Below, piece after piece: positions 23,654-35,145 of a stretch of DNA of 64,000 nucleotides. The DNA lies in the NCBI GenBank assembly GCA_024364735.1, contig JAGFNQ010001634.1, positions 409,315 to 473,314 on the forward strand. Direction: 5' to 3'. Both the position numbers and the translations under genes were made by a program. Position 1 is the first letter of the stretch; the number at the start of each line of letters is the position of its first letter. The DNA is from Boesenbergia rotunda (lineage: Eukaryota; Streptophyta; Magnoliopsida; Zingiberales; Zingiberaceae). The notes below the pieces were generated by a model. The model was not told the origin of the DNA. It did no database searches and saw nothing but the letters and a program-made list of their open reading frames with translations.

Positions 23654-25071
23654 CCTGTAACGCCCGCCTTTTTTTTTCATAAAGCGGCGTTACGTTAACA
23701 TACTTAAGGCATGTAGACATCATAAGGCAGCGGAATAACTTTAACTTATACATGCCCTACTAACATCCTTAACATAATGACATAGGAACCTTGGCATATT
23801 GACTTCATACTTAAACATCATATCATGTCATACTTAACATCATATCATAGAGTTCCATAAGTCATTATTCAAACATTCAAGCATGTAAGAGACCAAAGTC
23901 AAGTTCTAGCATAAACGATAAACATAGGGTTTCCTGGGCCAAGTCACTACCACACACATGATTTCTTGCCCTCCTGCTGCTTCCATCATTGTCTCCTTGA
24001 ATGATCTGTGGTATAAGGAAATAAGACTATAAGCACATAGGCTTAGTAAGACTCTTTCCTACTCACAAAAATCATTCATCATCTCATAATGAGCACATAA
24101 AACATTAACATACTTAGTGCTCTACTTAGAACATAACAACTTGAATCATTTATCATATATTGAACATGGCATGATCATAAACATAAGTGAACATTCCTAT
24201 CATGGCTTGAGACATGGCATAAACGTAACCATAGTAAACATTCTAAACATGGCATGCTACATGGTATAAACATAAACATCATAAACGTTCCTAGCATGGC
24301 ATAATACATTGCATACTTCTTATCATAGCATATGAGCATCCTCTTAACATGATCATGGCATAGATCAATTCTTCTTATGCATCTTTCTTAACATGAAGAG
24401 TAAGCATCAAATCTTGTTAACATAGCATAATGCATAACATGAATGAATGCATGAGGGGGATGCATATACGTAAGGATGCTTAACCTTTTTTAAAACATAC
24501 TTTTAAATGCTTAAACATATTCATCATATCATTGGGCCCTGGCTTGTACCACATACATACATCATAAGCGCGCATCCCTAAGTAAGTACAAGGTAGCTAG
24601 CCTCGACCTACTAGGGTAAGGACAGCATAGTCGGTAGTCCCCGAACCGAGGCGTTCTTAAGGTGCTCATCCCTGTTGCACAGCTACAGTAGTGCCAGAAC
24701 CGTGGACAGCATAGTCGGTAGTCCAGAACCGGGGCGTTCTTAAGGTGCCCATCCCTTGGACCCATACTTCGGTCCGGTACAAGCCCATTCATAAAGTAAA
24801 ATACTTTACATGCTTCATCATTCATAAGACATTCATGGCATCTTTAACATAACATAACTTGTTACGGCTCAGCCCGTCTACCGGCCCATTTACCGGTCCT
24901 CACGACCGTCGTACCGTCAACCATCGACCGTGCCGTTTAGCATATTTATGCCTTAAAGACATAAGCATCATCTTTCATTCATAGCATGGCATGCATCTTC
25001 TTTCATAAAACATGGCATGCATCATCATTCATAAAACATGACATGCATCATCATTCATAAAACATGGCATG

Positions 25072-25405
25072 CATCATCCTTATCATGAACATAAACATAA
25101 CATACTTATCATGGCATCATTCTTATCATGAACATAAACCTAACATACTTATCATGGCATCATTCTTATCATGAACATAAACATAACATACTTATCATGA
25201 CATCATTCTTATCATGAACATAAACATAACATACTTATCATGGCATCATTCTTATCATGAACATAAACATACCATACTTATCATGGCATCATTCTTATCA
25301 TGAACATAAACATAACATACTTATCATGGCATCATTCTTCTCATGAACATAAACCTAACATACTTATCATGGCATCATTCTTATCATGAACATAAACATA
25401 ACATA
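25072..25405. repeat. 43-bp minisatellite in element C 5' LTR
   Basis: Seven full units plus a partial one of the same 43-bp repeat as at 19293-19582. Confidence 0.85.
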
Positions 25406-26732
25406 ATAACATAGCATGGTTCTTAACATAACATGAGCATATAACATAGCATGGTTCTCTACCTAACATAAGCATACATAGGTAGGACTTCCATAAACAT
25501 GCCACCTACCATCCAAGTACATGGCATAAACATAAGACATTCATAAATAACCCTATTAAGCATGGCATCCAATCATAAACATAAGACATAAAATATGAAA
25601 CATGGTGCTTAAACTTAGGGTTATTGGGAACATGATTTCTACCACATGCTTGAACCTATACATATATATACTTAATGGTAAGCATAAACCATCATTCTTT
25701 GAACCCTAACTTCTTCCAAACACTAAATTCCTTTGCTTGGCCAAAACCTATAGGCTAGATTCCATCATTCCATTAATCATGTAACATAGCATAAGGTAAG
25801 GAACCAACCATACTTTACTTATAAGACCATGGGAGGCCATTAGGGCTCATAATTAGGGTTATCCCTTACCTTTAGCCCTCTTTCCATGTGCTGGCCGAAA
25901 CCCTACAAGGCCATGGGTTCATGGAAAAATTCCATAAAATCCCCAATCAACCATTAACACCAAACATACTCTACCATGAATCCATTGGGACCCTTGCTTG
26001 AGGGAAATCCCTAACTTATTGCCCTAGGTCCAACTTGGCCGAAACTTGTGGGGGTCACAAAGCCTTGTAAAAGTTCACATAAGCCCCCTCAATCTCACTT
26101 ATATCATGATAACACACAAACCACATGCTTGAGGGTTTAAGTTCAACTCTACCCATGGATTCATGGGATGGCCGAAACCCTAGGGGATCCTAGGGTACCC
26201 CAAAAATTCTCAAAAATTATATTTAATCTCTAAACATCATGAGAACACATTAGACAACATTATGAAGATTTTTATCATCATTATAGACCAAGAACCCATG
26301 GTGGCCGAAACCTATAAGGTTAGGTTCATGGGTTTCCTTTGGTTTTCCAACATAAACATCACATACAAGACTTTCATATCATGTAAATCTTCAAGAAAAA
26401 CTATTATACCACAGGTGAGGGAGTCTTACCTTGGGGTTTCTTGATTTTTTTCACCTTGATTATAGAGAATCAAAAGAACTCCTTAGACCTTAAGTCACCT
26501 CTAGCCCTTGTAACCTTGGGAACCCTTTAGATCTTGGAGATGAGACCCTCTTGTGAAGCTTTTCCAAGGGAAATCTCCTCTTGAGATTTTCGGCTAGAAT
26601 GAGGGAGGAAGAAAGAAACTCCCAAACCCCCTCTTTATAGCACATTAATGAGGGTAAGTGAAGAGTCATGGTGTCTCTTTCTCTTCCCCTAAGCCTTAAC
26701 CAAACTCCATTTCATTTCCTCATAGAAATCTC

Positions 26733-26803
26733 TTGCTAGGTGAGTTGGTTAGAGCATGCATGGTTATACAAGGGGTCCAAGGTTCAAATCCTTGGTGCAT
26801 GCA
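26733..26803 (+). other. tRNA-like segment in element C 5' LTR
   Basis: Second copy of the A-box-like and B-box-like segment; B box GGTTCAAATCC at 26781-26791. Kept almost unchanged between the two LTRs. Confidence 0.5.
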
Positions 26804-27118
26804 TTAATTTTCCATTTTATTTTTATTTTATTTTTCCTAACATTCGAAAATCTCCTAAAAATTCCCCCATAATTATGTTAATATTTCTCATTAAAACCCA
26901 TTTATATTTATATTAAATTCTACTTAAAATTCACTAATAATCATGGTACTAGAAAAGCCCATATAAGGCCCATTAGTACTTAGTTTCTCAATTTAAATGA
27001 GAAAAATCATGGATTTCTAGGCTAAGGTTCGTACTAATATTTCTAGGTCCCTCGGAAAATTATCTAGACATGCTTAATATTTTAAGAAAATATTAAGAGA
27101 ATTTTCTGGGTCGTTACA

Positions 27119-27773
27119 ATTGAAGACCCATTTGAAATTCCCAAGGACAAGCACGGCAAAAAGCCTCGGCCCAGATATTGGACAAGTGAACAACAAGAAC
27201 AAGCTAGGGCAAATGAGAAGGTAATAAACATTTTGATTAATATATTGCCTAATCATATTTTGAGTGGTGTAGGGAAATATTCAAATGCATGCGAATTGTG
27301 AAATAAGTTGGAAGAACTTCACAAGAACCTCTCACAAGCTCGAGGAGTCGAAGCATCTAAAGAAGTAAGTTCAATGATCCAAGAGGGCCAAAATGAGAAA
27401 TTGCCCGTGTCATCAAGTGAGGAACCATCTACCTCGTCAAGAGAAGAAGAGAAAGAATTAGTATCAAGGGTTGAGGGGGAGGAGAGACCCTCATCCTCAC
27501 AAGAGCAAGAGACGACTTCCGCCTCCACCAAAGCTAAGTCAAAAGAGCATATTGTATGCTTTGGGTGCAACAAAAAGGGGCACTATAAGGATAAGTGCTC
27601 ATTAGGTAAAAGGGAGGTAATTTCTAAGCCCAAGTCCATTCAAATTAAATCTAATATGGGTTGTAGGAATGAGAAAATTCAAAACAAAAGAAAGAGAATT
27701 CGGTGTTTCACATGCGGGGAGCTCGGACATTATCATACAAAATGTCCAAGAAGTGGAGAGCTCAAGAAGATGG
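27119..27773 (+). pseudogene. Element B gag, middle segment with two zinc knuckles
   Basis: Continues the gag frame after element C. A TGA near 27299-27301 stands where relatives have Trp (CELxNKLEELH context). The rest is open from 27302: an acidic Ser/Glu-rich linker, then two CCHC knuckles, CFGCNKKGHYKDKC and CFTCGELGHYHTKC. Two knuckles point to nucleic-acid binding during RNA packaging. The frame is cut at 27774 by element D and resumes at 35822-35826 with the duplicated GATGG. Tracked ORF residues after the lysines of GELKK belong to the D LTR. Confidence 0.8.
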
Positions 27774-28168
27774 TGTTGGATCGAGAAATGCGAGAGAGGG
27801 GGGGTGAATGTCGCAAATCGTTCGGATTTAAAAAGAGTAAGTGCGCAGCGGAATAAAACAGAGCAAAACAACGCTAACACGGTCGTTTTACTTGGTTCGG
27901 AGCCTGGGTCGACTCCTACTTCAAGGCCCACGGTCGTTGACTGTTTTCTACGGGCAATTCTATAAGTTCGTAAAAGTTTACAAGAAAGATAATAACAAGA
28001 ACAGTTTAGTAAACTTTAAATACAGCTCTTCGTTACCGACGTCCGGTGTAGATCGAAGTTTCGGAGCAGCGGGACGTCGTCAGCTCGAGTTGGAAGATTT
28101 CTGGAGCGTGTCGCGGAAGCAGAAGAGCGCAGAAGTGTCGCAGTGATTGATGATCTGAAGAAGGAGGT

Positions 28169-28560
28169 CGAGGGCCCTTTATATAGGGCCTGGGGGCGCC
28201 CTGGTCGACGGGGGCGCCCCCCCGCACGTGGCAGCAGATCCACACAAAGCGCAGTCAACCACTTATCCCTTGAACCTCGGGATAAGGTCTTGACTGGGGC
28301 GCCCTGTACGCTGGGGGCGCCCTGGTTGACTCGGCCAACTCTTATCCGCAGCGCTGAGTCTTCTTTGGTAAATCTGGCTGGGGGCGCCCGGGACAGCGGG
28401 GGCGCCCTGGGCGTGTAGCGCAGACGCGGCAGAGTTGTTTTGCAATGGGGGCGCCCAGGACAGCGGGGGCGCCCTGTGTATGTACTGTCGAAGTCTTTCT
28501 TGTCTTGTTGTGTTTTGTGGTCACCATGGGGGCGCCCGGGACACTCCGGGCGCCCTGGTC
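28169..28560 (-). promoter_or_regulatory. Element D 3' LTR promoter: GGGCGCCC pairs plus TATA
   Basis: Five pairs of the 8-bp dyad GGGCGCCC. Within every pair the spacer is 10 bp. On the minus strand CTATATAAAGGG follows 8 bp after the last box. Confidence 0.6.
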
Positions 28561-28910
28561 AGCGGTTGCCTCACTCCTTTGAGGCACTCTGAGCTGCAGA
28601 CACTCGTTCCTTCGGTCCTGCATCCAGAGTTAGTCCAAAACATAATAAACCAATAAAATAATAGGTTATACAGCCTCAGCTGTCTTGGTTCTGACTTTGG
28701 TCTCCAAAATGGAGCCCTAGGTCGAACCGACGCCTAATGTTCCCTCAAGGGGAACGCGTCCTCACCTACTCCTCTCGGGAGAATTTACCTGGTGCCAACC
28801 GGCTCCTCCAGTTGGACTTTTGCCCGGCAGTCCTTCGCCAGGTCTTAAGTTGCCAAGTTGCCCTCGCTTGGTGCCTAGCAGCCCTTCGCTAGTCGTCTTT
28901 TCTTCTGGCA

Positions 28911-28950
28911 NNNNNNNNNNNNNNNNNNNNNNNNNNNNNNNNNNNNNNNN
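28911..28950. other. Assembly gap, 40 N
   Basis: A run of 40 N inside the tandem repeat of the D 3' LTR. The sister LTR has about 208 bp at this place (35493-35700), so the gap size is a placeholder. Confidence 0.97.
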
Positions 28951-29070
28951 CTTCTCTAGGGCTTTTCCTGTACACTCAAGAAACTTGTTAGACACCAATT
29001 AACCCTTAACTTTTGAACCCTTTTGCCAATATCAAAACACAAGTTTGACTTGGGTGCAATCTGCACAACA

Positions 29071-30216
29071 ATCTCCCCCTTTTTTGATATATGGCAACCT
29101 AGTTCAAAAGGTTAAGGAAAAAATACTGAAATTGAAATCCTAAGTTAGATTCCCTCCCCCTGGAAGTAATCTCCCCCTAGGTTTTTCAAAAGTAGGTGGT
29201 TTTAGTTTAAATACTTTTTATTATAGAAAGACTTTTTAAGTATTGGCTGAGTTTTTCAAAAAAAATGTTCTAAGTTTGAAGAAGTTTTCAAATTTTGAGT
29301 TTCAAACTTTTTTTTTTTTAAACTTAGACTTTTTCAGTTTTTGAAAACTCTTGTTTTTAAGCACAAAAAAAATTCAGGCTTTAAAAAGTCATACTTAGAA
29401 AGATTCGAGACTTGGAAAACTTTTTCAGACTTAGAAAACTTTTCAGGATTAGAAAAAATTTCAGACATTAGAAAAAGCTTTTCAGAGAATATTTTAAGCA
29501 AAAATTAATAGCAATTCAGAGCAAAAAGAATTTTAAGCAAATAAATTAAACTTTCAGAGTTAGAAATTTTGGAAAAACATTTTTGTTCCCTGTTTCCTTT
29601 CCAACTCTCCCCCTTTGACATATATCAAAAAAAATGCACAAAAAGATATTTGTAATAATTAAATAAAGCATTTGCTGTACTGAATCGAGCTAGGACCTAA
29701 GTCTGGTTAAATCTTTTAGGGACCTATCTAACCCATTTAGCTACTTACTAACTGTTATAAACAGTAGCTTTTGCTAGGGTTAGTCAAGTTAAGTGTTTTT
29801 GTTCAAGTTAGATTTTCTAATCTTGATACTTAACTTGATTGCTGTTCAGTTTGTATTTAGTGCCCCAACTGCTGCAGATGCACTGACTTAAAGCATCTTG
29901 AGTTAAGGCAAAGACCTAAGCATCTCAACCCTTTCTAGGTTATCAATCAAAGTACCCTAAGGTGCTTGTGAGATGCTGGCTTCTAGATCTATAGGTGCAT
30001 GCAGTTCTAGGGTTAGAGCCTAGGCTAAGTCCATTTCGAAGAAAACCCTAGTTTTGAAGGGGGTAGTTTTTGAAATAAAACTAAGTAAAAAAAATTTTAA
30101 AATCAAAGTAAAACATTTTTAACAAAGAAAACATTTTAAAATCAATTAAGACATTTTAAGATCAATTTAAGACATTTTAAAATCAATTTAAAATATTTTA
30201 AAAAAAACAAATGATT
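29071..30216 (-). other. Element D 3' non-coding region with repeated polypurine tracts
   Basis: On the minus strand, AAAAAAAGGGGGAGAT lies directly before the 3' LTR at 29071-29086. Further GGGGGAG tracts lie near 29155-29180 and 29603-29612. The rest is A/T-rich with long A and T runs and no gene. Clustered polypurine tracts are a reported Sirevirus trait. Confidence 0.7.
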
Positions 30217-31337
30217 CTATTCTACTAAGCACAACCCTAACTGCCTTCTTAGTGAGCTAAACTCAGATTCAGGTAGGGGTTTAGTGAATATGTCAGCTAG
30301 GTTGGACTTGGAGTCTACATGCTTAAGAACTATTTCACCCCTAGCTACGTGATCTCTTACAAAGTGATGTTTTACTTCTATGTGTTTGGTTCTAGAATGT
30401 TGTATTGGGTTTTTGGTTAAGTTAATTGAGCTAATATTGTCAATATTGACTTGGGTTTAATTGTAGTCTAGCTGAAAGTCCTTAAGAGTATGCATCATCC
30501 ATAGGAGTTGAGCTACACACTCTCCTAAGGCTACATATTCAGCTTCAGTTGTGGATAGAGCAACACAGTGTTGCTTCCTACTGCACCAACTTACTAAGCT
30601 GTTTCCTAAAAGTTGACAGCTTCCACTTGTACTTTTTCTATCTAATTTACAACCAGCATAGTCAGAATCAGAGTATCCTGACAACTTAAAGGATGAAGTC
30701 CTAGGGTACCATATCCCTACATTTAGGGTGCCCTTAATGTATCTTAAAATTCGTTTTAGGGTTGCTAGGTGAGTCTCCTTAGCACAGGTTTGGTACCTAG
30801 CGCACATTCCTACTGAAAAAAGTATATCAGGTCTGCTGGCTGTAAGGTATAGTAGACTTCCTATCATACTTCTATAAAGTTTTAGATCTACTGGTTTGCC
30901 ATCAGGGTCATTATCTATTTTCACATTTGTGGCCATTGGGGTACTTATACTTTTAGAGTTATCCATTTTAAATTTCTTAATTAGTTCTTTAGCATATTTA
31001 GATTGATGTACATAATTTCCATCCTTAGTTTGTTTGATTTGTAACCCTAGGAAAAAGTTAAGTTCCCCAACTAAACTCATTTCGAACTCATTTTCCATTA
31101 TTGTTACAAATTCTTTTAGAAATTTAGAGTTAGTTGATCCAAATATTATATCATCTACGTAAATTTGGGCAATAAATATATCCTTTTCTAAAATTTTAAC
31201 AAACAAGGTTGGGTCAATTTGACCTTGTTTGAATTCTTTAGAGATCAGGTAATTGGATAATCTTTCATACCACGCCCTGGGTGCTTGTTTTAGTCCATAA
31301 AGGGCTTTACTAAGTTTGTAGACATGATCGGGTTGCC
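30217..31337 (-). pseudogene. Element D RT C-terminal part and RNase H
   Basis: Begins abruptly at QPDHVYKLSKALYGLKQAPR, includes the RT catalytic YVDDIIFGS and Copia RNase H phrases (GYSDSDYAGCKLDRKSTSG, STTEAEYVA). A TAA at 30457-30459 interrupts it. The same frame continues through the last RNase H part (SINLTKNPIQHSRTKHIEV, ADIFTKPL) to a TAG at 30217-30219. The apparent N-terminal residues before QPDH belong to unrelated GC-box sequence, so the real element sequence starts at about 31337. Confidence 0.85.
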
Positions 31338-31780
31338 TAGGGCAGTGAAAAAGTTCTGTGGGCACCCGAGAGGTCACAGGCGCCCTGATCAAGGCAGGTC
31401 AACTGCAGCTTTTGCTGCTTTGACTAGCGTGGACGACAGGTTTGTCGATAGGGGCGCCCGACAGGTCACGGGCGCCCTGGTCAAAGTAGTTGAATGCAGC
31501 CTTTTGGCTGCTTTAATCAGCGTGAGGGACAGAAGTGCATAGGGGCGCCCGACAGGTCACGGGCGCCCTTGTCAATTCAGTCAATACAGCTTTGGCTGCT
31601 TTGACTGGGTCTGGTATGTTGTCAGTGTTGTCGGGGGCGCCCGGGACGGTCAGGGCGCCCTAGGTAGCAGCCTTTTGAATGTTTTGACCAGGTTTGACTG
31701 TTTGACTTCGTTTGACTGTGTTTGACCATGTTTGACTATGTTAATCATAGTTTGACTATGTTAACCACAGTTTGACCATG
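31338..31780 (+). other. GGGCGCCC box array with TTTGAC cluster and TATA, inside element D
   Basis: Four pairs of GGGCGCCC-type boxes (one pair degenerate), all with 10-bp spacers, lie at 31342-31665. They are followed by about eight TTTGAC repeats (31675-31765) and ATTATAAAGG near 31768. On the plus strand this reads like a promoter, opposite to D. It replaces protease to mid-RT of D. It looks like an LTR piece of a related family. Confidence 0.6.
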
Positions 31781-32482
31781 ATTATAAAGGCGCAAGCAAG
31801 GTGGATTGAGCTTAATTTTCCTGTCTCACTGAATCTAGGATTTTCAAACACGTTAACCTTAAGGTTTTTGTGAGACAGGTTTGAGGGTAAAAATTAATTT
31901 TGAAAATGAGTTTTAATTTATTTTGAAAATGTTATTTTAGTTTTGAAAACAGATTTGAAAATAAATAGGTTTAGAAATTTTGAAAAATAGATTAAGTGAT
32001 TTTTGAAAAAGAAATAAGTTTAAGAAGTAGAAATTTTGAAAACAGATTAGAATCTATAATTATTTGAAATTTGAGTTAGATTCGAATTTGACAAAAGATA
32101 ATTTGAATTTGAATTTCAGAAATTGGCTTCCAGGTCTTGGCGAGGCACAAGGCCTTCTTTGGCCGTAGCCTTATGGGATCATCCACCCTTTCCTTGACAA
32201 AGCCTTTTAATGAAATTTCATTTTCAAATTAAATTAAGTCATTTTCTGGTCTAACTAGCTTGGGTCTTGAATCAGTAGCTTCGGCTGGTTTCACCAGTCT
32301 AAAGAGACCAAGTAGACTTGATCTTATTAGAGTTGGTTTCCCCAACGTACTATCATCTCACCTCCTCCCAATACTATGTTTTCAAGTTTCAAGTAATCTA
32401 GTCCTTAAATCTAAGTATTCCTTAAATCTAAGCATGGCAATTTGCAAAAATTAAATAAACAAACAATCAATCAATTAAAAAA
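31781..32482. other. AT-rich stretch of element D with a 10-bp hairpin, no gene
   Basis: A perfect inverted repeat CCTGTCTCAC/GTGAGACAGG (31820-31829 and 31872-31881) encloses a loop containing AACCTTAAGGTT. The rest has many TTTTGAAAA phrases and no coding pattern I recognise. Confidence 0.6.
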
Positions 32483-34124
32483 TTATCTAATTATAAAAAT
32501 TATTTTGATTTTGGCTCCCCCTGGACTAAAGCCTCTGTATGGGTTAGGCAAGATGTGAATCTTGTCCTTGGGGATCCAAAATTGATTTGAACCAGTTGGT
32601 TTAGTCAGGCACAGTTTTGGCACCCATGCCTGAACCTTAGGTCTTGACTGGTTCAGTACAGCAAAGTAAGATCTTTGCCGAGATTTGGTTCTATAGCCAA
32701 GTCCGGATCGGTTTAGAACAGACTTCTGTTTTCCCAGAATCAGATCAAGATTCTTGGAACCAGAAGTGAATCGTTCTAAAGCTGTTCTTAAGTCCTTAAC
32801 TTGAGTTTTCAGGGAGGAATTCTCTGATTCAAGTTTTTCAACTTGATCAGGGGTTCCTTCCTGAAGTTTCTCAGTTAAGGATTTCGAATCAGCTCCCTCT
32901 TTCAGGAGTTTTACTTCCTGTCGGAGGGACTCGATTCGGAGTTTAGCTTTCGCCAAATCTCGGGATAGATAGGAAATAAGCGAATTCAATTGTAATTTCG
33001 AAAAACCCGTTACCCTTATTTCGCCGTCGTCGGAGAATGTCAGCTTTCCATCGTCCCGGTCTGAGTCTGAGTCAGTCTCGATTTGATCCGAAGCGGTCAG
33101 GGCTAGAAGATTGGACTGGGGTGCTTCTTCTTCTTCTTCTGAGGAAGACTCGTCCCAGGTTGCTTGGAGTGCCTTCTTCTTTCTGGTCTTTTTGGACTCC
33201 TTTAGACTTGGACACTCAGTCTTGTAGTGGCATTCGTAGCAGGTTACGTTGGGCTTGTGTTTGTCAGTTGCTGGTTCAGCTGGTTCATCCTTTCTTCGGC
33301 TTGTTCTCCGTGTGTTGGTTTGGTTCTTCCAAATTTTTATAGTAGCTTCGAGCTAGCCGGACCAGTTCAGATTGATCTTCTTCTTGATCTTCTGTTTCTG
33401 AATCTGAGGTAGACTCAGGTTCAACTTGAGTTTTCTTCTTAGTCATTCTTCCTGTTTTCCCTGCAAAGAAAGCTATGCTTTTCTCGGCCAAATTGCAGTT
33501 AGTTTGTTCATGCAGTTCAAGTTCAGAAAATAACTCATCTAACTTAATTTTTGAAAGATCTCTAGAGACCTTGTATGCATCTACCATAGATGCCCACAAG
33601 GTGGTCCTAGGGAACGCGTTTAGGGCATACCTTATAAGATCACGGTTTTGAACCTGGTGACCTATTGCGTGAAGACCGTTCATCAATTCCTGGATTCTGG
33701 CATGGAGCTGGGCTGCTGTCTCGTTATCTGCCATTTTGATGGTGAAGAGCTTGTTCAGTAGCAAGTCCCGTTTGCTGATCCTCGTATCTGAAGTTCCTTC
33801 GTGGAGCTCGATCAGTTTGGCCCATAGCTCCTTTGCACTGTTGAAGGGGCCTACGCGGTTCAGCTCCTCATTTGTCAGTCCGCATTGAAGAGTCTGAGTT
33901 GCTTTGGCGTCAGCTTCAATCTTGCATTTGAGGGCAGTGTCCCACTCTGAGTAGTTCTGCGGTACGCCTTCAGCATTTGTGGGAATCATCAGTCCAGACT
34001 GGATGATTATCCACATATCCACCTGAGTTTTCAGGTGGACCTCCATTCGACTTTTCCAGTAAGGAAAGTCTTCTCCACTGAAAAGTGGAGGTCTGGCGGT
34101 GCTAAAGCCTTCTTGGATGGCCAT
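32483..34124 (-). pseudogene. Element D Sirevirus-type gag, one frameshift
   Basis: The best start is the Met of MAIQEGFSTARPPLFSGEDF at 34124, a typical Sirevirus gag N-terminus. The first frame runs to a stop at 33285, where one extra G near 33288 shifts it. The next frame is open to 32483 and includes an acidic linker. It also has a damaged zinc knuckle (CYECHYKTEC, missing the residues between the second Cys and His), a coiled-coil-like stretch (LISYLSRDLAKAKLRIESLR) and the family phrase LERFTSGSKNLDLILG. Total about 545 residues. Particle protein in intact relatives. Confidence 0.82.
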
Positions 34125-34344
34125 TCGTTCTGAAATTGCAAACAACAACAAAAAAACAAGAATATTCCAAGACTTGGTCTTGGATTAGTAGTGCGGGAAG
34201 AAAAGAAATAAAAACAATTTCAAGGGGTGTTGCACCAACCTTGAAAGAAAAATTCGAACGAAAATTTACAAAAAATTGAGAGAGAAAAACGAAAGAAATC
34301 CGAAAAATTTTTAAACTGGTGGTTGCACCAAGTTTGAATTCCCC

Positions 34345-34358
34345 GCTCTGATACCACT
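34345..34358 (-). other. Element D primer-binding site (tRNA-Met)
   Basis: Minus strand AGTGGTATCAGAGC directly against the LTR start at 34359. Confidence 0.9.
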
Positions 34359-34762
34359 TGATGGATCGAGAAATGCGAGAGAGGGGGGGTGAATGTCGCA
34401 AATCGTTCGGATTTAAAAAGAGTAAGTGCGCAGCGGAATAAAACAAAACAAAACAACGCTAACACGGTCGTTTTACTTGGTTCGGAGCCTGGGTCGACTC
34501 CTACTCCAAGGCCCACGGTCGTTGACCGTTTTCTGCGGGCAATTCTATAAGTTCGTAAAAGTTTACAAGAAAGATAATAACAAGAACAGTTTAGTAAACT
34601 TTAAATACAGCTCTTCGTTACCGACGTCCGGTGTAGATCAAAGTTTCGGAGCAGCGGGACGTCGTCAGCTCGAGTTGGAAGATTTCTGGAGCGTGTCGCG
34701 GAAGCAGAAGAGCGCAGAAGTGTCGCAGTGATTGATGATCTGAAGAAGGAGGTCGAGGGCCC

Positions 34763-35145
34763 TTTATATAGGGCCTGGGGGCGCCCTGGTCGACGGGGGC
34801 GCCCCCCCACGTGGCAGTAGATCCACACAAAGCGCAGTCAACCACTTATCCCTTGAACCTCGGGATAAGTTCTTGACTGGGGCGCCCTGTACGCTGGGGG
34901 CGCCCTGGTTGACTCGGCCAACTCTTATCCGCAGCGCTGAGTCTTCTTTGGTAAATCTGGCTGGGGGCGCCCGGGACAGCGGGGGCGCCCTGGGCGTGTA
35001 GCGCAGACGCGGCAGAGTTGTTTTGCAATGGGGGCGCCCGGGACAGCGGGGGCGCCCTGTGTATGTACTGTCGAAGTCTTTCTTGTCTTGTTGTGTTTTG
35101 TGGTCACCATGGGGGCGCCCGGGACACTCCGGGCGCCCTGGTCAG
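34763..35145 (-). promoter_or_regulatory. Element D 5' LTR promoter: GGGCGCCC pairs plus TATA
   Basis: Ten GGGCGCCC dyads in five pairs, each with a 10-bp spacer (18 bp centre to centre). The minus-strand TATATAAA (34763-34770) is 8 bp from the nearest dyad (34779-34786). Confidence 0.65.

Larger units (their letters stand above)
17868..27118 (-). mobile_element. Element C: deleted chromovirus-type Gypsy with giant LTRs
   Basis: LTRs at 17868-21302 and 23656-27118 begin TGTA(A/T)CGCCCGC and end GGTCGTTACA. The target duplication ATTGA is exact (17863-17867 and 27119-27123). A tRNA-Met site beside the right LTR puts the element on the minus strand. The 2353-bp interior keeps only the integrase C-terminus and chromodomain-like tail plus AT-rich sequence; gag, protease, RT and RNase H are missing. 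LTRs make up about three quarters of its 9251 bp, so it depended on other copies for its enzymes. Confidence 0.92.
23656..27118 (-). repeat. Element C 5' LTR, 3463 bp
   Basis: Closely matches 17868-21302 over its whole length. GCAGCGGAA lies at 23728-23736, 72 bp from the LTR 3' end. It has seven full minisatellite units against six in the other LTR. Confidence 0.92.
27774..29070 (-). repeat. Element D 3' LTR, with assembly gap
   Basis: Starts TGTTGGATCG on the plus strand and ends GCACAACA. Contains ten GGGCGCCC boxes in five pairs, a TATA on the minus strand, GCAGCGGAA at 27845-27853 and the N gap. Comparison with the other LTR shows the gap falls in a 52-bp tandem repeat. Confidence 0.9.

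Noticed and set aside
28016..28656. Several ORFs through the GGGCGCCC boxes
   Set aside because: Open only because the GC-rich repeats lack stop codons; they lie in LTR promoter DNA, with copies at 34601-35239.
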